A stretch of 64,000 nt of DNA, from assembly GCF_034190915.1 (NCBI RefSeq), contig NW_026947500.1:17668501-17732500 (forward strand), in the 5' to 3' direction. A model generated the notes under the pieces. It saw only the letters and a program-made list of their open reading frames with translations, ran no database searches and was not told the origin of the DNA. Below are positions 1 to 9,887 of this stretch, in pieces (the stretch's first letter is position 1; each line of letters starts with the position of its first letter). This stretch comes from Cavia porcellus (Eukaryota > Chordata > Mammalia > Rodentia > Caviidae). Position numbers and translations under genes: made by a program.

Positions 1-90
1 TTCTCAGAATAAAGGCCGCTTTTTATTTTATATTTCTCATCTTTTGGAAATATTTTTCATCTTTTGGAAATAATCCTAGCAATGGAAAAT

Positions 91-136
91 AAGAGAAGAA
101 GAAGGAGGAGGAGGAGGAGGAGGAGAAGAAAAGAAA
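91..136. repeat. GAA/GGA purine microsatellite
   Basis: An uninterrupted run of AGA, GAA and GGA triplets on the plus strand. The 69-codon open frame across it is an arginine homopolymer artefact, not a gene. Confidence 0.9.
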
Positions 137-485
137 CCAAAAATCCAACATCAGCAAAGAACAAACTTCTCTCCCTTTCTCATAGAATCTCTCTCTGTAA
201 ATGTGTCTTCAGTGGGTATAAAAGCCTCTTTCAGCCTCTCAGAATTCTGGACTCTGTCTTTTGTGGTCTGTGACACTCATCTTTGAAATACCAACACCAG
301 GAAGAGAAGGTCCTGGGTGGAGGCTGTGCACCCTTGTCCCGACTCCAAGTTGCAGGTGTTCCTGCTACAATGGGCTGAGGCACATGGCTGTACAGAGGGG
401 CACCTTTCTCCCTGTCTTCGCAGTCCCTCCAGGAGATGGCCTGTGATGCAGTGCCTTCAGTTTAATGCCTACTCCATCATGGAGC

Positions 486-553
486 TGGGTCTCACTGTGT
501 TGCGAGGCTGGCCTCAAACGACCTTCCCGCCTCAGCCTCCTGAGGAGCTGGCA
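486..553 (-). repeat. B1 SINE fragment
   Basis: The plus strand shows the antisense B1 landmarks: 'ggtctcactgtgttgcgaggctggcctcaaa' shortened, then 'cgcctcagcctcctgag'. Only the left part of a B1 monomer remains, with no A-tail. Confidence 0.6.
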
Positions 554-964
554 CACAAAGACACAGCTCTGTCCAGTTTGAAAACTGTTTTCTTTCTTTT
601 CTGCCTTCAAGAAGAGGTCATGGGGCTTGAGAAGAAATTCTGAGTTTAATTCTATTCTCCCAGCTCTGGTCCGGAGCAGCTCCCAGGTGCCCACAGTGGG
701 TCTGACGCAGGAGGAGACCTCAGGCAGAGAGACCACAGGCACATTCAACACTGATAAACCTCCCCGGGTGGTTCCAGAGTGCAGTGTGGCCCAAGGATGT
801 GCTAGCAGCTGTACTAAGCTCTGAGGAAGACCTTGTGCCTGGGGCATCAAGATGGGCCACTGTGGACGAGAGAGGAAGGGCTCACACGGTAAGACAGGAG
901 GGTGGGGAGGGATCTGTCTGGATCTTTTATAACAACTCTCCCGAGAAGGAGCCGTGATCCTGGT

Positions 965-1140
965 CAGACATGGTAACACATGCTGACCGTCCCAGCACCC
1001 TGGGAGGCTGAGGCGGGAAGATCACAAGTTCGAAATCAGTCTGGACAAATTGACAATTTAATGAATGTTTGCCTTAATAACGTTAAAAGTAAGGGGTTGA
1101 GAATGTAATTTAGCACTAGGTCCTAGGTTCAATCCTCAGT
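965..1140 (+). repeat. B1-ID composite SINE (old)
   Basis: A B1-like 5' part ('cccagcaccctgggaggctg', then 'aggcgggaagatcacaag') is followed after an A/T-rich linker by an ID-like tRNA half ('aatttagcactaggtcctag', 'gttcaatcctcagt'). The order B1 then ID matches the B1-dID class of rodent composite SINEs. It is diverged and only recognisable by eye. Confidence 0.5.
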
Positions 1141-1156
1141 TGAGAGAAAGACAGGA

Positions 1157-1950
1157 AGAGAACTGCCAAACATGATAGTACACAACTATTTTTTTTTTAA
1201 TTTTATGTAAGGAGAAAAAAAGAAAAAAAAAAGGGTACAAGTTATACAGAATTTCAGAAAAAATAAACTAGGAAATCACTAGTTAATTGCATACTGTCAT
1301 CTTAGAAATAGTTGTTAATTAAAGCATATAGAGGGGACTTTCAAACAGTGAGACTGCAAACAGTTTGTTCAATAATCCAACAAAACTCAGTAATATGGTT
1401 ATCTATCTTATACACTTAAATATACATGCAGTTATATCTTTTAGAGAACTTTCTTTTCTTTTGTACAATGACAATTAAACATTTTGGGTTTTATTACTCC
1501 CACAGTTCTTATTACTTTTTTTTGAAGAAAGTAAAACCAAATGTGACATACCAGGACAGAGTCAGTCAAATCAAAAGGATGGACATAATACATAATGTAA
1601 AAACAAAATACAAGGTGATCAACAATGGTTACTATAATGCCTCGTTATCGTAAAAAGAATTGCCTATATCATCAGTTATAATAAAATTGAACAAAACAGT
1701 AAAGAATAAGACCAATAAAACCAAAACATTGGAGACATTAGAGGACTTCAAAAGAAGATATTAGTCAACCAGAATGGGCGTCACAATGAATCTTATTGTC
1801 TTCATAGTTGTTGCCTAGACTTTCAAACTTGGTGATAGTATACAACTGTAATTCCCACCCAGGAGGCTGAGGCCAGCCTGGAGTTATGTAGTGAGTTCAA
1901 GGCCAGCCTGAAATACAGTGAGTCCTTGTCTTAACAACAAACAAAAACCA
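1157..1950 (+). repeat. B1-type SINE split by a later insertion
   Basis: The left piece (1157-1187, 'aactgccaaacatgatagta') and right piece (1834-1950, 'aggaggctgaggccagcctg', then a second 'ttcaaggccagcctgaaata') together make one B1-like SINE with an A-rich tail. The ORF1-only-element tail at 1188-1833 sits between them. Confidence 0.6.
1188..1833 (-). mobile_element. 5'-truncated copy of the ORF1-only (half-L1-like) element, tail only
   Basis: The sequence is closely similar, block by block, to the 3' tails of the full elements at 16685-20086 and 56756-59883. Shared landmarks include 'gggtacaagttatacag', 'gttatctatcttatacactt' and 'caatggttactataatgcct'. The A-tail reads as T on the plus strand at the left edge. 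It is bounded by a 14-bp direct repeat with one mismatch: gatagtacacaact (1174-1187) and gatagtatacaact (1834-1847). These boundaries show a target-primed insertion into a pre-existing B1 SINE. No ORF1 sequence is present, so reverse transcription stopped inside the tail. Confidence 0.8.
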
Positions 1951-2021
1951 AACAGCTCTAAGTTCCTGTGGGAAAAACCTGAACTCCTGGGGGCCGTGCC
2001 CTTGACCCTCAGTGATCAACT

Positions 2022-2105
2022 AAGGCCAGGGATATAACCTTGGTGCCTTGGTGGCTAAATGCCTATCTGGCAAGAGCAAGGCTCTGAGTTTGAGTCCCGG
2101 GATCA
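2022..2105 (+). repeat. Diverged ID-type SINE
   Basis: The A-box-like region ('gccttggtggctaaatgcc') and B-box-like region ('gagtttgagtcccggga') are followed by an A-rich tail. It is much more diverged than the young IDs elsewhere in the window. Confidence 0.4.
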
Positions 2106-2284
2106 AAAATAAAAACAGAAAACAAACACCGAGATTCTCAGTCTCAGTGACCGACTACTTCTCCTGGGCCCTGCTTCTGGAAGGTTCTATACCATCTCAC
2201 ACTTCCACACTGAGGACCAGGCCCCCCACACCTGACCACATCCAAACCATAGCAGTGCCTTTACAAGTGAGTCTGGTGGACGTT

Positions 2285-2420
2285 CGAGGGCCATAGGCCT
2301 TACTCAGGAGGGTAAGGTAGGAGGATCACTTGAGCCCAGAAATGTAAGACCTGACAATGGGAAATAGAAAAATCCTGCTTCAAAAAGAGCTGCAGGTGTG
2401 GAGAGCCTGGGGAATCAATT
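2285..2420 (+). repeat. Old B1-ID-like SINE remnant
   Basis: A weak B1 signature ('aggagggtaaggtaggagga', 'tcacttgagcccag') leads into an A-rich segment and an ID-like end. Assignment is tentative because most diagnostic positions have decayed. Confidence 0.3.
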
Positions 2421-2545
2421 CAGCTAGAATCACTCTACTCTTGGTATCTAATCATCCTTGACACCTGCTCAAGGTACTCATCTTCTACCCTAGCTGAAGC
2501 AGTCCTAAACTCTTGGCCTGCCATTTGAAAGAATGCTGTTGGGCC

Positions 2546-2890
2546 CATGTTGGTTTCCTGTTACTGTGATAAAATAACAGAGGCAATCAGCTTACAAAGA
2601 GGAAAGCTCTACTTCAGCTCATGGTTCAGCGCTTTCTGTTCATAGTCTCCTGGCGCTGGCCTTTGGGTTGATGGGGAAACCAGTATAGCCCAGGAAGCGC
2701 CTCCCCTCATGCCATCTTGGAAGCAGAAAGAGAGGGAGAAAGAAATGGGCTGGGGCCCCCAAATCCCTTTCAAAAGTACCTAAGCCAGTGACCTAACCCC
2801 CACACAGGCTCCACATCTGCCAGGAGCACCACAGGCAGAGGCAGAACCTATGCAAACTCCTCCTGTGACCCTGAGGAGAAAGCTGTCAGG
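2546..2890 (+). mobile_element. hAT-like (URR1-type) DNA transposon fossil
   Basis: It begins 'gtttcctgttactgtgataa' and continues through an AC- and AG-rich body ('agctctacttcagctcatgg'). This resembles the rodent URR1 non-autonomous hAT family as I recall it. Related ends occur at 53095-53162, 54820 and 63922. No transposase coding is visible. Confidence 0.4.
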
Positions 2891-2899
2891 TTCTTTGTT

Positions 2900-3272
2900 T
2901 CCTAAGTGGGCTGTGCACACATATACCCGTCGCTCTTGACTCCCTGGTCACACAGGAAGGAGCACAGACAGGGCCCACAGGAAAGTGTGAAGGGGAACAA
3001 GTTGAGGGTTTACCCTTCTTTGTCCTAAGAGTTCAAGGAGCTTGGCTGTGCAGGGGAGGGACTCAGAAGGTGGGGGAAGGCCTGGAGCGGCCTGCATAGC
3101 ATGCCCCCAAGTCTGCATGGCAGGAATGCGGGTGCCATGGGGCCCTCCCCCACCTCAGCTGCTTTCACCTTTAGGACTTAATGCTCAAGGAAGAGTTTTC
3201 CATTTGCTCCCCATTTGAATTTCTTTCTATCTTCCCATCTTTCTTTTCTTTCTTTCTCTCTCTCTTTCTTTC
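2900..3272. other. Unassigned intergenic sequence
   Basis: No coding frame, RNA gene or recognised repeat is visible, apart from a CT-rich low-complexity run at about 3228-3272. Confidence 0.6.
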
Positions 3273-3690
3273 TGTTAAGATTTTGGCGGGATAGACTGAC
3301 AAAGAAAAGAGAAAAAAAGGCCTTTATTGCGGGCACAGAAGGGCTCCAGAAGAGAAAACACATACTCTTGGGTGAGAACAAAGAAGTGGGGCTACTTTGA
3401 TCAGGTCTGGCTGGGGAGGAGTTTGGGAGCCGGGCAAAATGACAGTCAGCTGCTGATTCGGAGGAGCATCTGCCTGTGTAAAGCAGGAGACAGATTTACT
3501 GGGGGCTGCAGGGAGGCTTGGGATTGCAGAGGGCTCAACACGTGGGCAAAAAGGGAGCGGAAGGGTTATCTCTGAAGCTAGAAAGAGAACACAGAAGTTA
3601 CTCGAGGAGAGATCAGTTGCTTTTCTGGGCCAGGTACCAAGTTGGGCAGGTGTGATGTTAGAGATAGCAAAGCCCCATGCTAGCAGAATC
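3273..3690 (-). repeat. Solo LTR or LTR fragment (minus strand)
   Basis: On the minus strand the end near 3273 reads as an LTR 3' terminus (...TTAACA). Upstream of it lies a polyadenylation signal in the context GCAATAAAGGCCTTTTT. The same AATAAAGGCCTTTT-type motif appears in the LTR-like insert at 63430-63760 (there GATAAAGGCC), suggesting one family. The 5' boundary near 3690 is uncertain and I found no target duplication. Confidence 0.45.
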
Positions 3691-3699
3691 TGTCTGTCT

Positions 3700-4335
3700 G
3701 TCTTTCTTCTTGTCTTAGTCTTTGTCTTCATAAATCATTCACAAGGTGAAAAGGAGAAGGGCAAGAAAAGCTAGATGATTCCTGAACAAACACAAGTCAG
3801 GCATGACTATGTTGTGATACTGATGTAACTCACCATCTGAAATGTTGCCCAGGCCTGGGAACAACTCCATCAGGCAAGGTGGGGTGTATTTGTGCAACTC
3901 GTACAAATATTGACACACTGTTTTCACCCTCCACCTGTGCAGAGTCACTGAGTGCAGAGACTCAGTGCTTGTCATAAAAGGAAATCGATTGGCTAGATAA
4001 GCAAAAGGGGCCACTGAATGCTCCGGAGTGGTTCTTCCCTGGGAGGTTTCTGGCCCGCATATTTGACTTGCAGAATGTCCACCACTGGCAAAGAGTGGAT
4101 AGAGTCACTTTATAAACACAGAGAGATCTTTGAAATGTAGATACCACCGGTGCTGTTTCGAAGGGAAGCAGCTGCAGCAGGGTTAGAGGAGCCAGGTGCA
4201 GACCCTCTCCACAGCTGGAAAACTAGAGATCCGGGAGAAAATACCTTCTAAGTATCAAATTCAATTTCTGGGGAAAGCAATTAATCCAAGTGGTCATCTA
4301 TCCCAACAGCACTTGCACTATTGCTTTAAAAATTC
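3700..4335. other. Unassigned intergenic sequence
   Basis: No supported gene or repeat. Short open frames on both strands lack any family resemblance or consistent base composition. Confidence 0.55.
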
Positions 4336-4343
4336 TATATAAA

Positions 4344-4535
4344 ACCCAGAGTGAGGTGGGCATAGCCCTTACCATGCATGTGCAAGGCCCTGGGTCTAGC
4401 ACTTATGCCTGCAAAATAGCGGGTGAAGGCCAGGCTGAGTGGTGCATGCCTTGTGATGCCGAGGCAGGGGGGCCTGAGCTCGAGGCCAGTCTGGACTACA
4501 CAGTGAGACCGTTGTGTCAAAAAGAAAAAAACGAG
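4344..4535 (+). repeat. ID-B1 composite SINE (B4-like order)
   Basis: An ID-like half ('atgtgcaaggccctgggtct') comes first. A B1 half follows ('gccaggctgagtggtgcatg', 'gaggccagtctggactacac', 'agtgagacc'), with a short A-rich tail. The order ID then B1 is opposite to that at 965-1140. Confidence 0.55.
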
Positions 4536-6585
4536 TGTAAAATGTTGCGTTAACTTGGGGGAAGGGCAGGGGTAGGCCCCACAGCCCTGCGTATGCGGGG
4601 CAAGCGCTGTGCCCTCTGACCTACACCTGTAGCCCCCCAACGGGCATTTTAAATCATCTCACCCTTGTGCAGTTTCTTCCTAACCTGGAGCCTTGGAGAA
4701 GAGAGACCAACAGTCAGCAGAAGGAGAAAGGGAAATGGTGGCAGCCCTGGTAGGACACGGACCTCCCTACAAACCACAGGCTCCTGAGGCAAAGACAGAG
4801 CTATAAATACCAGTCGGTGAAAAGCAGAACAGGGTGAGTTACCCATGGAGGTGGTTTCTCCTGCACGATATGTGTATGGGTAGTTGGTTATTTGGGAAAA
4901 ACACCAAGGTCATCCGATTTTCTTCCTTTTGCCAAACAGGGATCTGAGTTCCCAAATTAGTGATACATATTTAGCTTTTCTGTTCCCAAGTGTTTCTTTT
5001 TGTTTTGTTTTGGCTGCGCTGAGGAGGGAACCCAGGACTGTGCACCTGCGTGCAGGGGCCAGTGATCTGCGCTGAGGCCACCCTGGCCTTCTGCCTAGGT
5101 TCCCATCACGGGCCGAGATGCCCTGCTGCAGGGCGTGTGTGCAGCCACCACAGCCAAACGAGGCTGCCCAAGGGTTCTTTCACTCCATGTCCATTGTACA
5201 AGGGATATGAGACAAGGCAAGGGACTCGTGTATCTCCCCGACAGCCGAGACCCCAGGGCTTCTTCTGTCATCTGCTCCTGGCACTGGGGCCCCAACCGGC
5301 TGCTGTCAGGCACTTGACTTTAGGAGACTGAGGAGCATCAGTCTGTGAGGGGTGTTGTTCTGTCCCCTCCTCTGTCAGGCACCGTCCCACCCCTTCCTCC
5401 TCGGACAAGCACTGGCTTGTCAGTCTTTGGAGCCTCTTGGCGGGGAAGGTTTCTGTTCCTCTTCCTACTGTGCCCTTCCTACTGTCTTCCAGGCAGTAGT
5501 GGCTTTGGAGGTGCCATTCTCACGTGGGTGTAAATTTTGTGGAGTTCCAGCATTCGACAAGTGCCTGTAGGAGACAGCTCAGCCAAGATTTCTGCAGGGG
5601 GCTGCCCAGAACCCCAAGGGGCAATGAGGGGTAAGCCTGCATCTAAAGAGCACTGAGTTCAGCAGAACACAGGGCAGCCAGCTCAAAACAATAGTACCAA
5701 ACCAAAGCAAACCAAACCAAACAAAAAAGGCAGTAGCTTGTGCTCAGAGTGGGATTATGGAGGCAGCTGGGGGAGACCTGCAGTTTGATGCGCTGGTTGG
5801 ACCTTTCTGCCTCTTGCCTGCCTTCCCTGTGGCCCAGGGTAGCTGTGGGAGCTGCGACCCCTCAGCCACAGGCAGGAGGAGGAGGAGGAGGGGTGCGGAG
5901 GCCGCCTCCGTTTACTGGAGGATCGGATTCTGTGTAATGAAGAGAGAAAGCAACAAGGGTGCTGCGCATCGGAGCAAACTCGGGGACCTGAGCTCCCTGC
6001 AGACTCCCAGTGAGTCAAGGCTGGGACTGGCTGGAAAGCTGAGGAGTCTTGGAGGGCCCTAGAGAAGTACGACCCAAGGCCACGGCAAAGGCTGGAGCTC
6101 CTCCGAAGGGGCAGAAGTGAGACTCTCTTCTTCTTTCTTTTAATTTTTTCCTCCAGGTGACAAGCCTGCTGGTCGCTGGCCCTGGGGCTGCATCCTCCCT
6201 CCCTCAAAGCCCACCATCTGGACTGACCCAGACCTGTGCTGAGCCCCTCAGCCAGGTCCACACGCAGTTAGCTCTGTCCCAGAGAGACGTCGTGCCTGGG
6301 TGTGCTTCCTCTTCAAGGCTCTTTGTGCGAAGTCAAACCAAAGGACTATGGTTCATACATCCTCTACTATCAGGCGCTACAAATACCTGCATCCAGTCAG
6401 GAGCCCTTTCCTTGTTTTTGGTCGTTCACTTTTCACACTGTGTTTCCCCAAAAACAAGATCTATCCAGAAAAAAGTCAGCTTTGAAAACTAGAGATCAAA
6501 GTGCCCTAGCCTCAGCTGCTGCTCTAAAGCAGATAAGGAAGGACGGCCAATTGGGGCTGGTGCTTTTGATCCCTAGTTCTTTGTT

Positions 6586-6586
6586 T

Positions 6587-6630
<44 letters not shown>

Positions 6631-6632
6631 TC
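6586..6632. repeat. (TTTC)n microsatellite
   Basis: About eleven TTTC units. They lie at the 3' (A-tail) side of a minus-strand tail-type repeat, so the run probably grew from a GAAA-rich retrotransposon tail. Confidence 0.9.
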
Positions 6633-6930
6633 AGGTAGTAAAATACAATAAAACAAGACAGAACAAAGCCAATTGAGATAATGCAGTGAAATTGAACTTC
6701 ACTGCAAGAACTTCACTGCAAGAAACCGGGATAACAGTAATAGGTACCATAGTACATCTCGTTATCTTCACAATAGTTGTCCAGTCAATCAGGTATAGCT
6801 AAATCATACCAAAACCAGAACACTATAAAACCAATCGAAAGAGAATATTGAATAGAGCAAAAACAATTAGAGCAAAGCATAGCAGTGACATTTGCCTTCA
6901 AACAGAAGATAGAAGGAAGTTCCCCACATT
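6633..6930 (-). repeat. Diverged tail units of the ORF1-only element family
   Basis: It contains the unit core on the plus strand ('ataggtaccatagtacatct', 'cgttatcttcacaatagttg'), then 'ccaaaaccagaacactataa'. This parallels the units in the full elements ('ggttaccataatgcctc', 'ttgctatctt'). One clear unit and flanking A-rich spacer are visible; no target duplication was found. Confidence 0.5.
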
Positions 6931-7186
6931 TGCTATATTGCAAATGGTCATCCTTGCAAAAGATGCTCAGACCTCTGCCCCCAGGTGCTATGAGGGGGAG
7001 GGAAGACGGGATGTTTGATTTTTAGGCCGCTGGCCGGTAGGCTCAGGGCTGCTTACCAGAAAGGGAGGCCTATTGCTGTCTTGCTCAGTGTGCCAAATTC
7101 CAACATGGGTGGATCAACCCCTGGTTTTCAAGGCTGATTATTTTCCAGGTAGGTCTTAGTTTTGGGGAAACACAGTAGCAACTTGC

Positions 7187-7230
7187 ATGTATGCATGTGT
7201 GCATGCATGTATGTTTTTATGTATGTAAGT
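7187..7230. repeat. Degenerate ATGT/ATGC microsatellite
   Basis: Alternating GCATGTAT and GTGTGCAT-type tetramers lie directly beside the T-rich tail of the adjacent ID SINE. Confidence 0.7.
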
Positions 7231-7231
7231 A

Positions 7232-7312
7232 TTTTTTTTGTACTGGAAATCAAACACAACCTTGTGCTTGCCAGGCAGATACTTGTACCACTGAACTAAA
7301 TCCCTAGCCCCT
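7232..7312 (-). repeat. ID SINE
   Basis: Antisense ID: a T-run, then 'gtactggaaatcaaacacaa', and at the right end 'ccactgaactaaatccctag' followed by cccc, the complement of GGGG-CTAGGGATTTAG. It is moderately diverged. Confidence 0.8.
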
Positions 7313-7459
7313 CAGTATGATTTTTAATCTCTTGGATTTCTGATTGAAAGCTTTTTATGGACTCTAATTTTCTTGGTAAACTGGTCATTCATGTTTTATA
7401 ATACTTTGTTTAGCTCGTCTAGCATTTTATTAGTGTCTTCTGAAAGTTTCAGCATCTTT
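7313..7459 (-). mobile_element. Old L1 fragment (antisense), left of the class II provirus
   Basis: T-rich sequence with 'ctcttggatttctgattgaa', also found at 22510 in the larger L1, marks the antisense of L1 ORF1. It continues at 11898 after the provirus, so the provirus interrupts it. Confidence 0.65.
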
Positions 7460-7787
7460 TGTAGGGAGCCACGCGACAGCCCCATTGCTGCTTCCCTGCC
7501 TCGCTCTCTCCTATGGGCACAATGTGTCTGCCTACATTAACCATAATCCTCTCCTGCTTACGTCACATACCCAGATGTGACGATGACCCTGTTGTATTCA
7601 TCCCCATAGCTTCTTCCTGTCCCACCAGCCCACCCTTGGCCTATAAAAGATGTAATCACTTCTGGAATAAAGGGGGCTTGATCAAATTCTCTCTCAACTT
7701 ACTTCCATCTCTGTCTCCCCTATGTCTTTATTTAATCCCCGTTCCTCCTCCAGGTACACCCCATGGATTGATCCGCAGGCCAGATCA
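7460..7787 (+). repeat. 5' LTR of the class II provirus
   Basis: It starts TGTAGGGAGCC and ends GATCA. A TATA-like box (cctataaaagatg, about 7640) and a polyadenylation signal (aataaa, about 7667) are present. It matches the 3' LTR at 11563-11891 over its whole length. Confidence 0.92.
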
Positions 7788-7789
7788 AG

Positions 7790-7807
7790 TGGCACCCAGC
7801 GTGGGGG
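7790..7807 (+). promoter_or_regulatory. Primer-binding site, tRNA-Lys type
   Basis: TGGCACCCAGCGTGGGGG starts two bases after the LTR. It differs at a few positions from the tRNA-Lys-1,2 complement used by many betaretroviruses. Confidence 0.8.
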
Positions 7808-8040
7808 CTCCTAGCACGGGGGAGTCAACGGAGTCAACGAGGGAGCCGTTCGAGATAGCTGGCTTAAAGTGAAAGCAAATTAAACCAGAGACCAAGGTGA
7901 GAACTGAGCAAACTAAATCAGGGATTAAAGCTAAAAGCAAAAGGACATTAAATCAAGTACCGAGGCCTGCGCAGACGACTACCCAATGTACCTGCCCGAG
8001 TCACGGTGAGTGAACGGCGACCCCATTCCCTTTCCCGGAC

Positions 8041-9292
8041 ATGGATCAAGCATTGAGCGAACACAAATTGTTCGTGGGAGACCTTATAAAGGCATTAAAG
8101 ACAAGAGGAGTAAGGGTTAGAACAAAAGAATTATTGCAGTATTTTCAATTTATTCATAAGGTTTGCCCCTGGTTCCCCCTAGAGGTTCTATAGATACCAA
8201 GAGGTGGAAAAGAGTAAGAGATGCTTTAAAAGATTATTATAGGGTTTTTGGTCTGGAAAAGGTTCCAGTGACCACCTTTGCATATTGGAATTTAATCTCT
8301 GAGCTGCTTGCCCAGTGGCGTGCAGATCCTCAGATTGAGGAGATGGTCGCACAAGGCCCTCCGAGCTACACAGCCTTATAGTGCTCCTAAGATGGCGCCT
8401 GCCTCTGGCAAGCCTCATGGCACTCTTAAAATGGCGCTTGCCTCACTTCCGCCACATCAGCATGGGTCCCTCCCCGAAATGGTATTTCTGGTGACGGAAA
8501 CAAACGTACTTCCCCAAGATGGCACCACACAGCCGCAAGACGGCGTGAGCACCACGCCGCTAGCTCCACAAGACATTAAGACTCATACGCCATTCACAGT
8601 GGCAACTTTAAAAGAATTAAAGACAGCGGTTGCCCAATATGGCCTTACAGCTGCTTTCATTCTTGCTGTTTTAAATTCTCTGGCTGATGGCTGGCTCACA
8701 CCTACAGATTGACAAAGATTGGCTTGAGTGACTTTATTGGGTGGGGATAATCTTTTGTAAAAATCAGAATACACAAAAAATTGCAAAGAGACGGCCAGGC
8801 ACAATACACAGGCTGGCAATAGGTGGGACCTTAATATGTTAATAGTGGAAGATGCCTATGCATACAGAAAGGCTCGTAAAGAGTTTAATCCAACACTTTT
8901 CGCTCAAATTCAAACAGCAGCTACTCAAGCATGGAGAAAGCTGCCTGCAAAAGATAATATAAGCTCCTCTCTCACTAGCAGTAAGTAAGGCCCAGATCAA
9001 CCCTTTTCAGAGTTTGTTGATTGTTTGATTGTTGCTGTTAGCGGAGTCTTTGGCCGTGCTGATGCAGGCACTGATTTTGTTGAACAGCTGGCTTTTAAAG
9101 GCACCGGCACCGTCTGCTGGGCCACTATCAGACCTCATAAAAACAGAACAAGCCTAACAGGATATATACACCTTTGCTGTCACTGCTGGCTTGCAGGGGT
9201 TTACAGTTAAACAGTTCTTATCTCAAAAGCATAAACAAAACTGTTTTACCTGTAGAGAAACTGGTCATTTTACAAAAAGACTCCAGAGATAG
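8041..9292 (+). pseudogene. Broken gag of the class II provirus
   Basis: A start codon at 8041 opens a betaretrovirus-like matrix frame of 47 codons that ends in TAG. Matrix-like sequence resumes in another frame at about 8163. A proline-rich middle part follows (8380-8580), then capsid-like sequence (the frame containing ELKTAVAQYGLTA, 8590-8710). Further capsid fragments lie at 8960-9210, and a nucleocapsid zinc-knuckle remnant (CFTCRETGHF) at about 9243-9275. Several frameshifts and stops separate these pieces. In an intact virus this polyprotein builds the particle core; here no full product is possible. Confidence 0.8.
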
Positions 9293-9299
9293 AGATTAC

Positions 9300-9885
9300 A
9301 ATGTCAATTACTTTGACTCATTTAACTGATCAGAATGATATTGGTCTAGTCTCTTAAGTTTAATTTCAGCATATGTAAGGATGGGGACAGCTGCTAAAAG
9401 GAGAATGAGAGACACTGTGGTAGTTATTATTGTCTTCCCCAATGTCAGATCTTAAAACCCTGAGAAACCTTCATCATCCTGTAACGATTCGATTAGTTCT
9501 ATAATATGCAGCGTGTATTTAATGTGCGTAAAGATGGGCACTGTTTGGAGGAAACTAGAGACAAGTAGATGAACAGTGAAGATCTCCAGTGCACTTGCTT
9601 TCAAATCTGTATTTCTTTAAATCTTTTTTTTAAACTGTTTTGTTCTGTTTTGGTATGTTTGTTCTTGCCCTCTTTGAGATAGAGGACAGGTGTGTGGGAC
9701 TGATAAGCATGTTACGAAGTTTTTGTTGGATCATTGAGCAGAAGTGTTGGCAGTGTCACTGTTTGGATGTCACTTTATGTGCTTTGATTTTGTGACCTGG
9801 GTGACTATTTCTGAGATGACAATATGTAACTTATCAACTGTTGATTTCTTACCATTTATTTTTCTGTAATTCTGTATTAAGATCA
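9300..9885. other. Non-retroviral segment replacing protease/reverse transcriptase
   Basis: Between the zinc-knuckle remnant and the integrase, about 580 bp show no protease, dUTPase, RT or RNase H signature in any frame. The stretch is AT-rich with T-runs and TTTTGTTCTGTTTTGG-type segments, and resembles a vertebrate 3' UTR more than a decayed pol gene. The source is not identified; it may be captured cellular sequence or an unrelated fill. Confidence 0.55.
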
Positions 9886-9887
9886 CT

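Larger units (their letters stand above)
4540..7185. other. Mostly unassigned intergenic block
   Basis: This is GC-richer than its surroundings and carries several open frames of 60-170 codons overlapping on both strands, none with a recognisable domain. It holds a diverged ID-like stretch near 5013-5075, a short AGG run at 5872-5897 and the tail-type repeat at 6586-6930, which is listed separately. I see no exon with convincing splice sites or conservation. Confidence 0.5.

Noticed and set aside
365..979. 204-codon open frame on the minus strand
   Set aside because: No domain or motif; overlaps a B1 fragment and open frames on the other strand; GC-rich chance frame.
5755..6261. 168-codon minus-strand frame
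   Set aside because: Low-complexity Ser/Arg content across an AGG run; no recognisable family and no splice structure.
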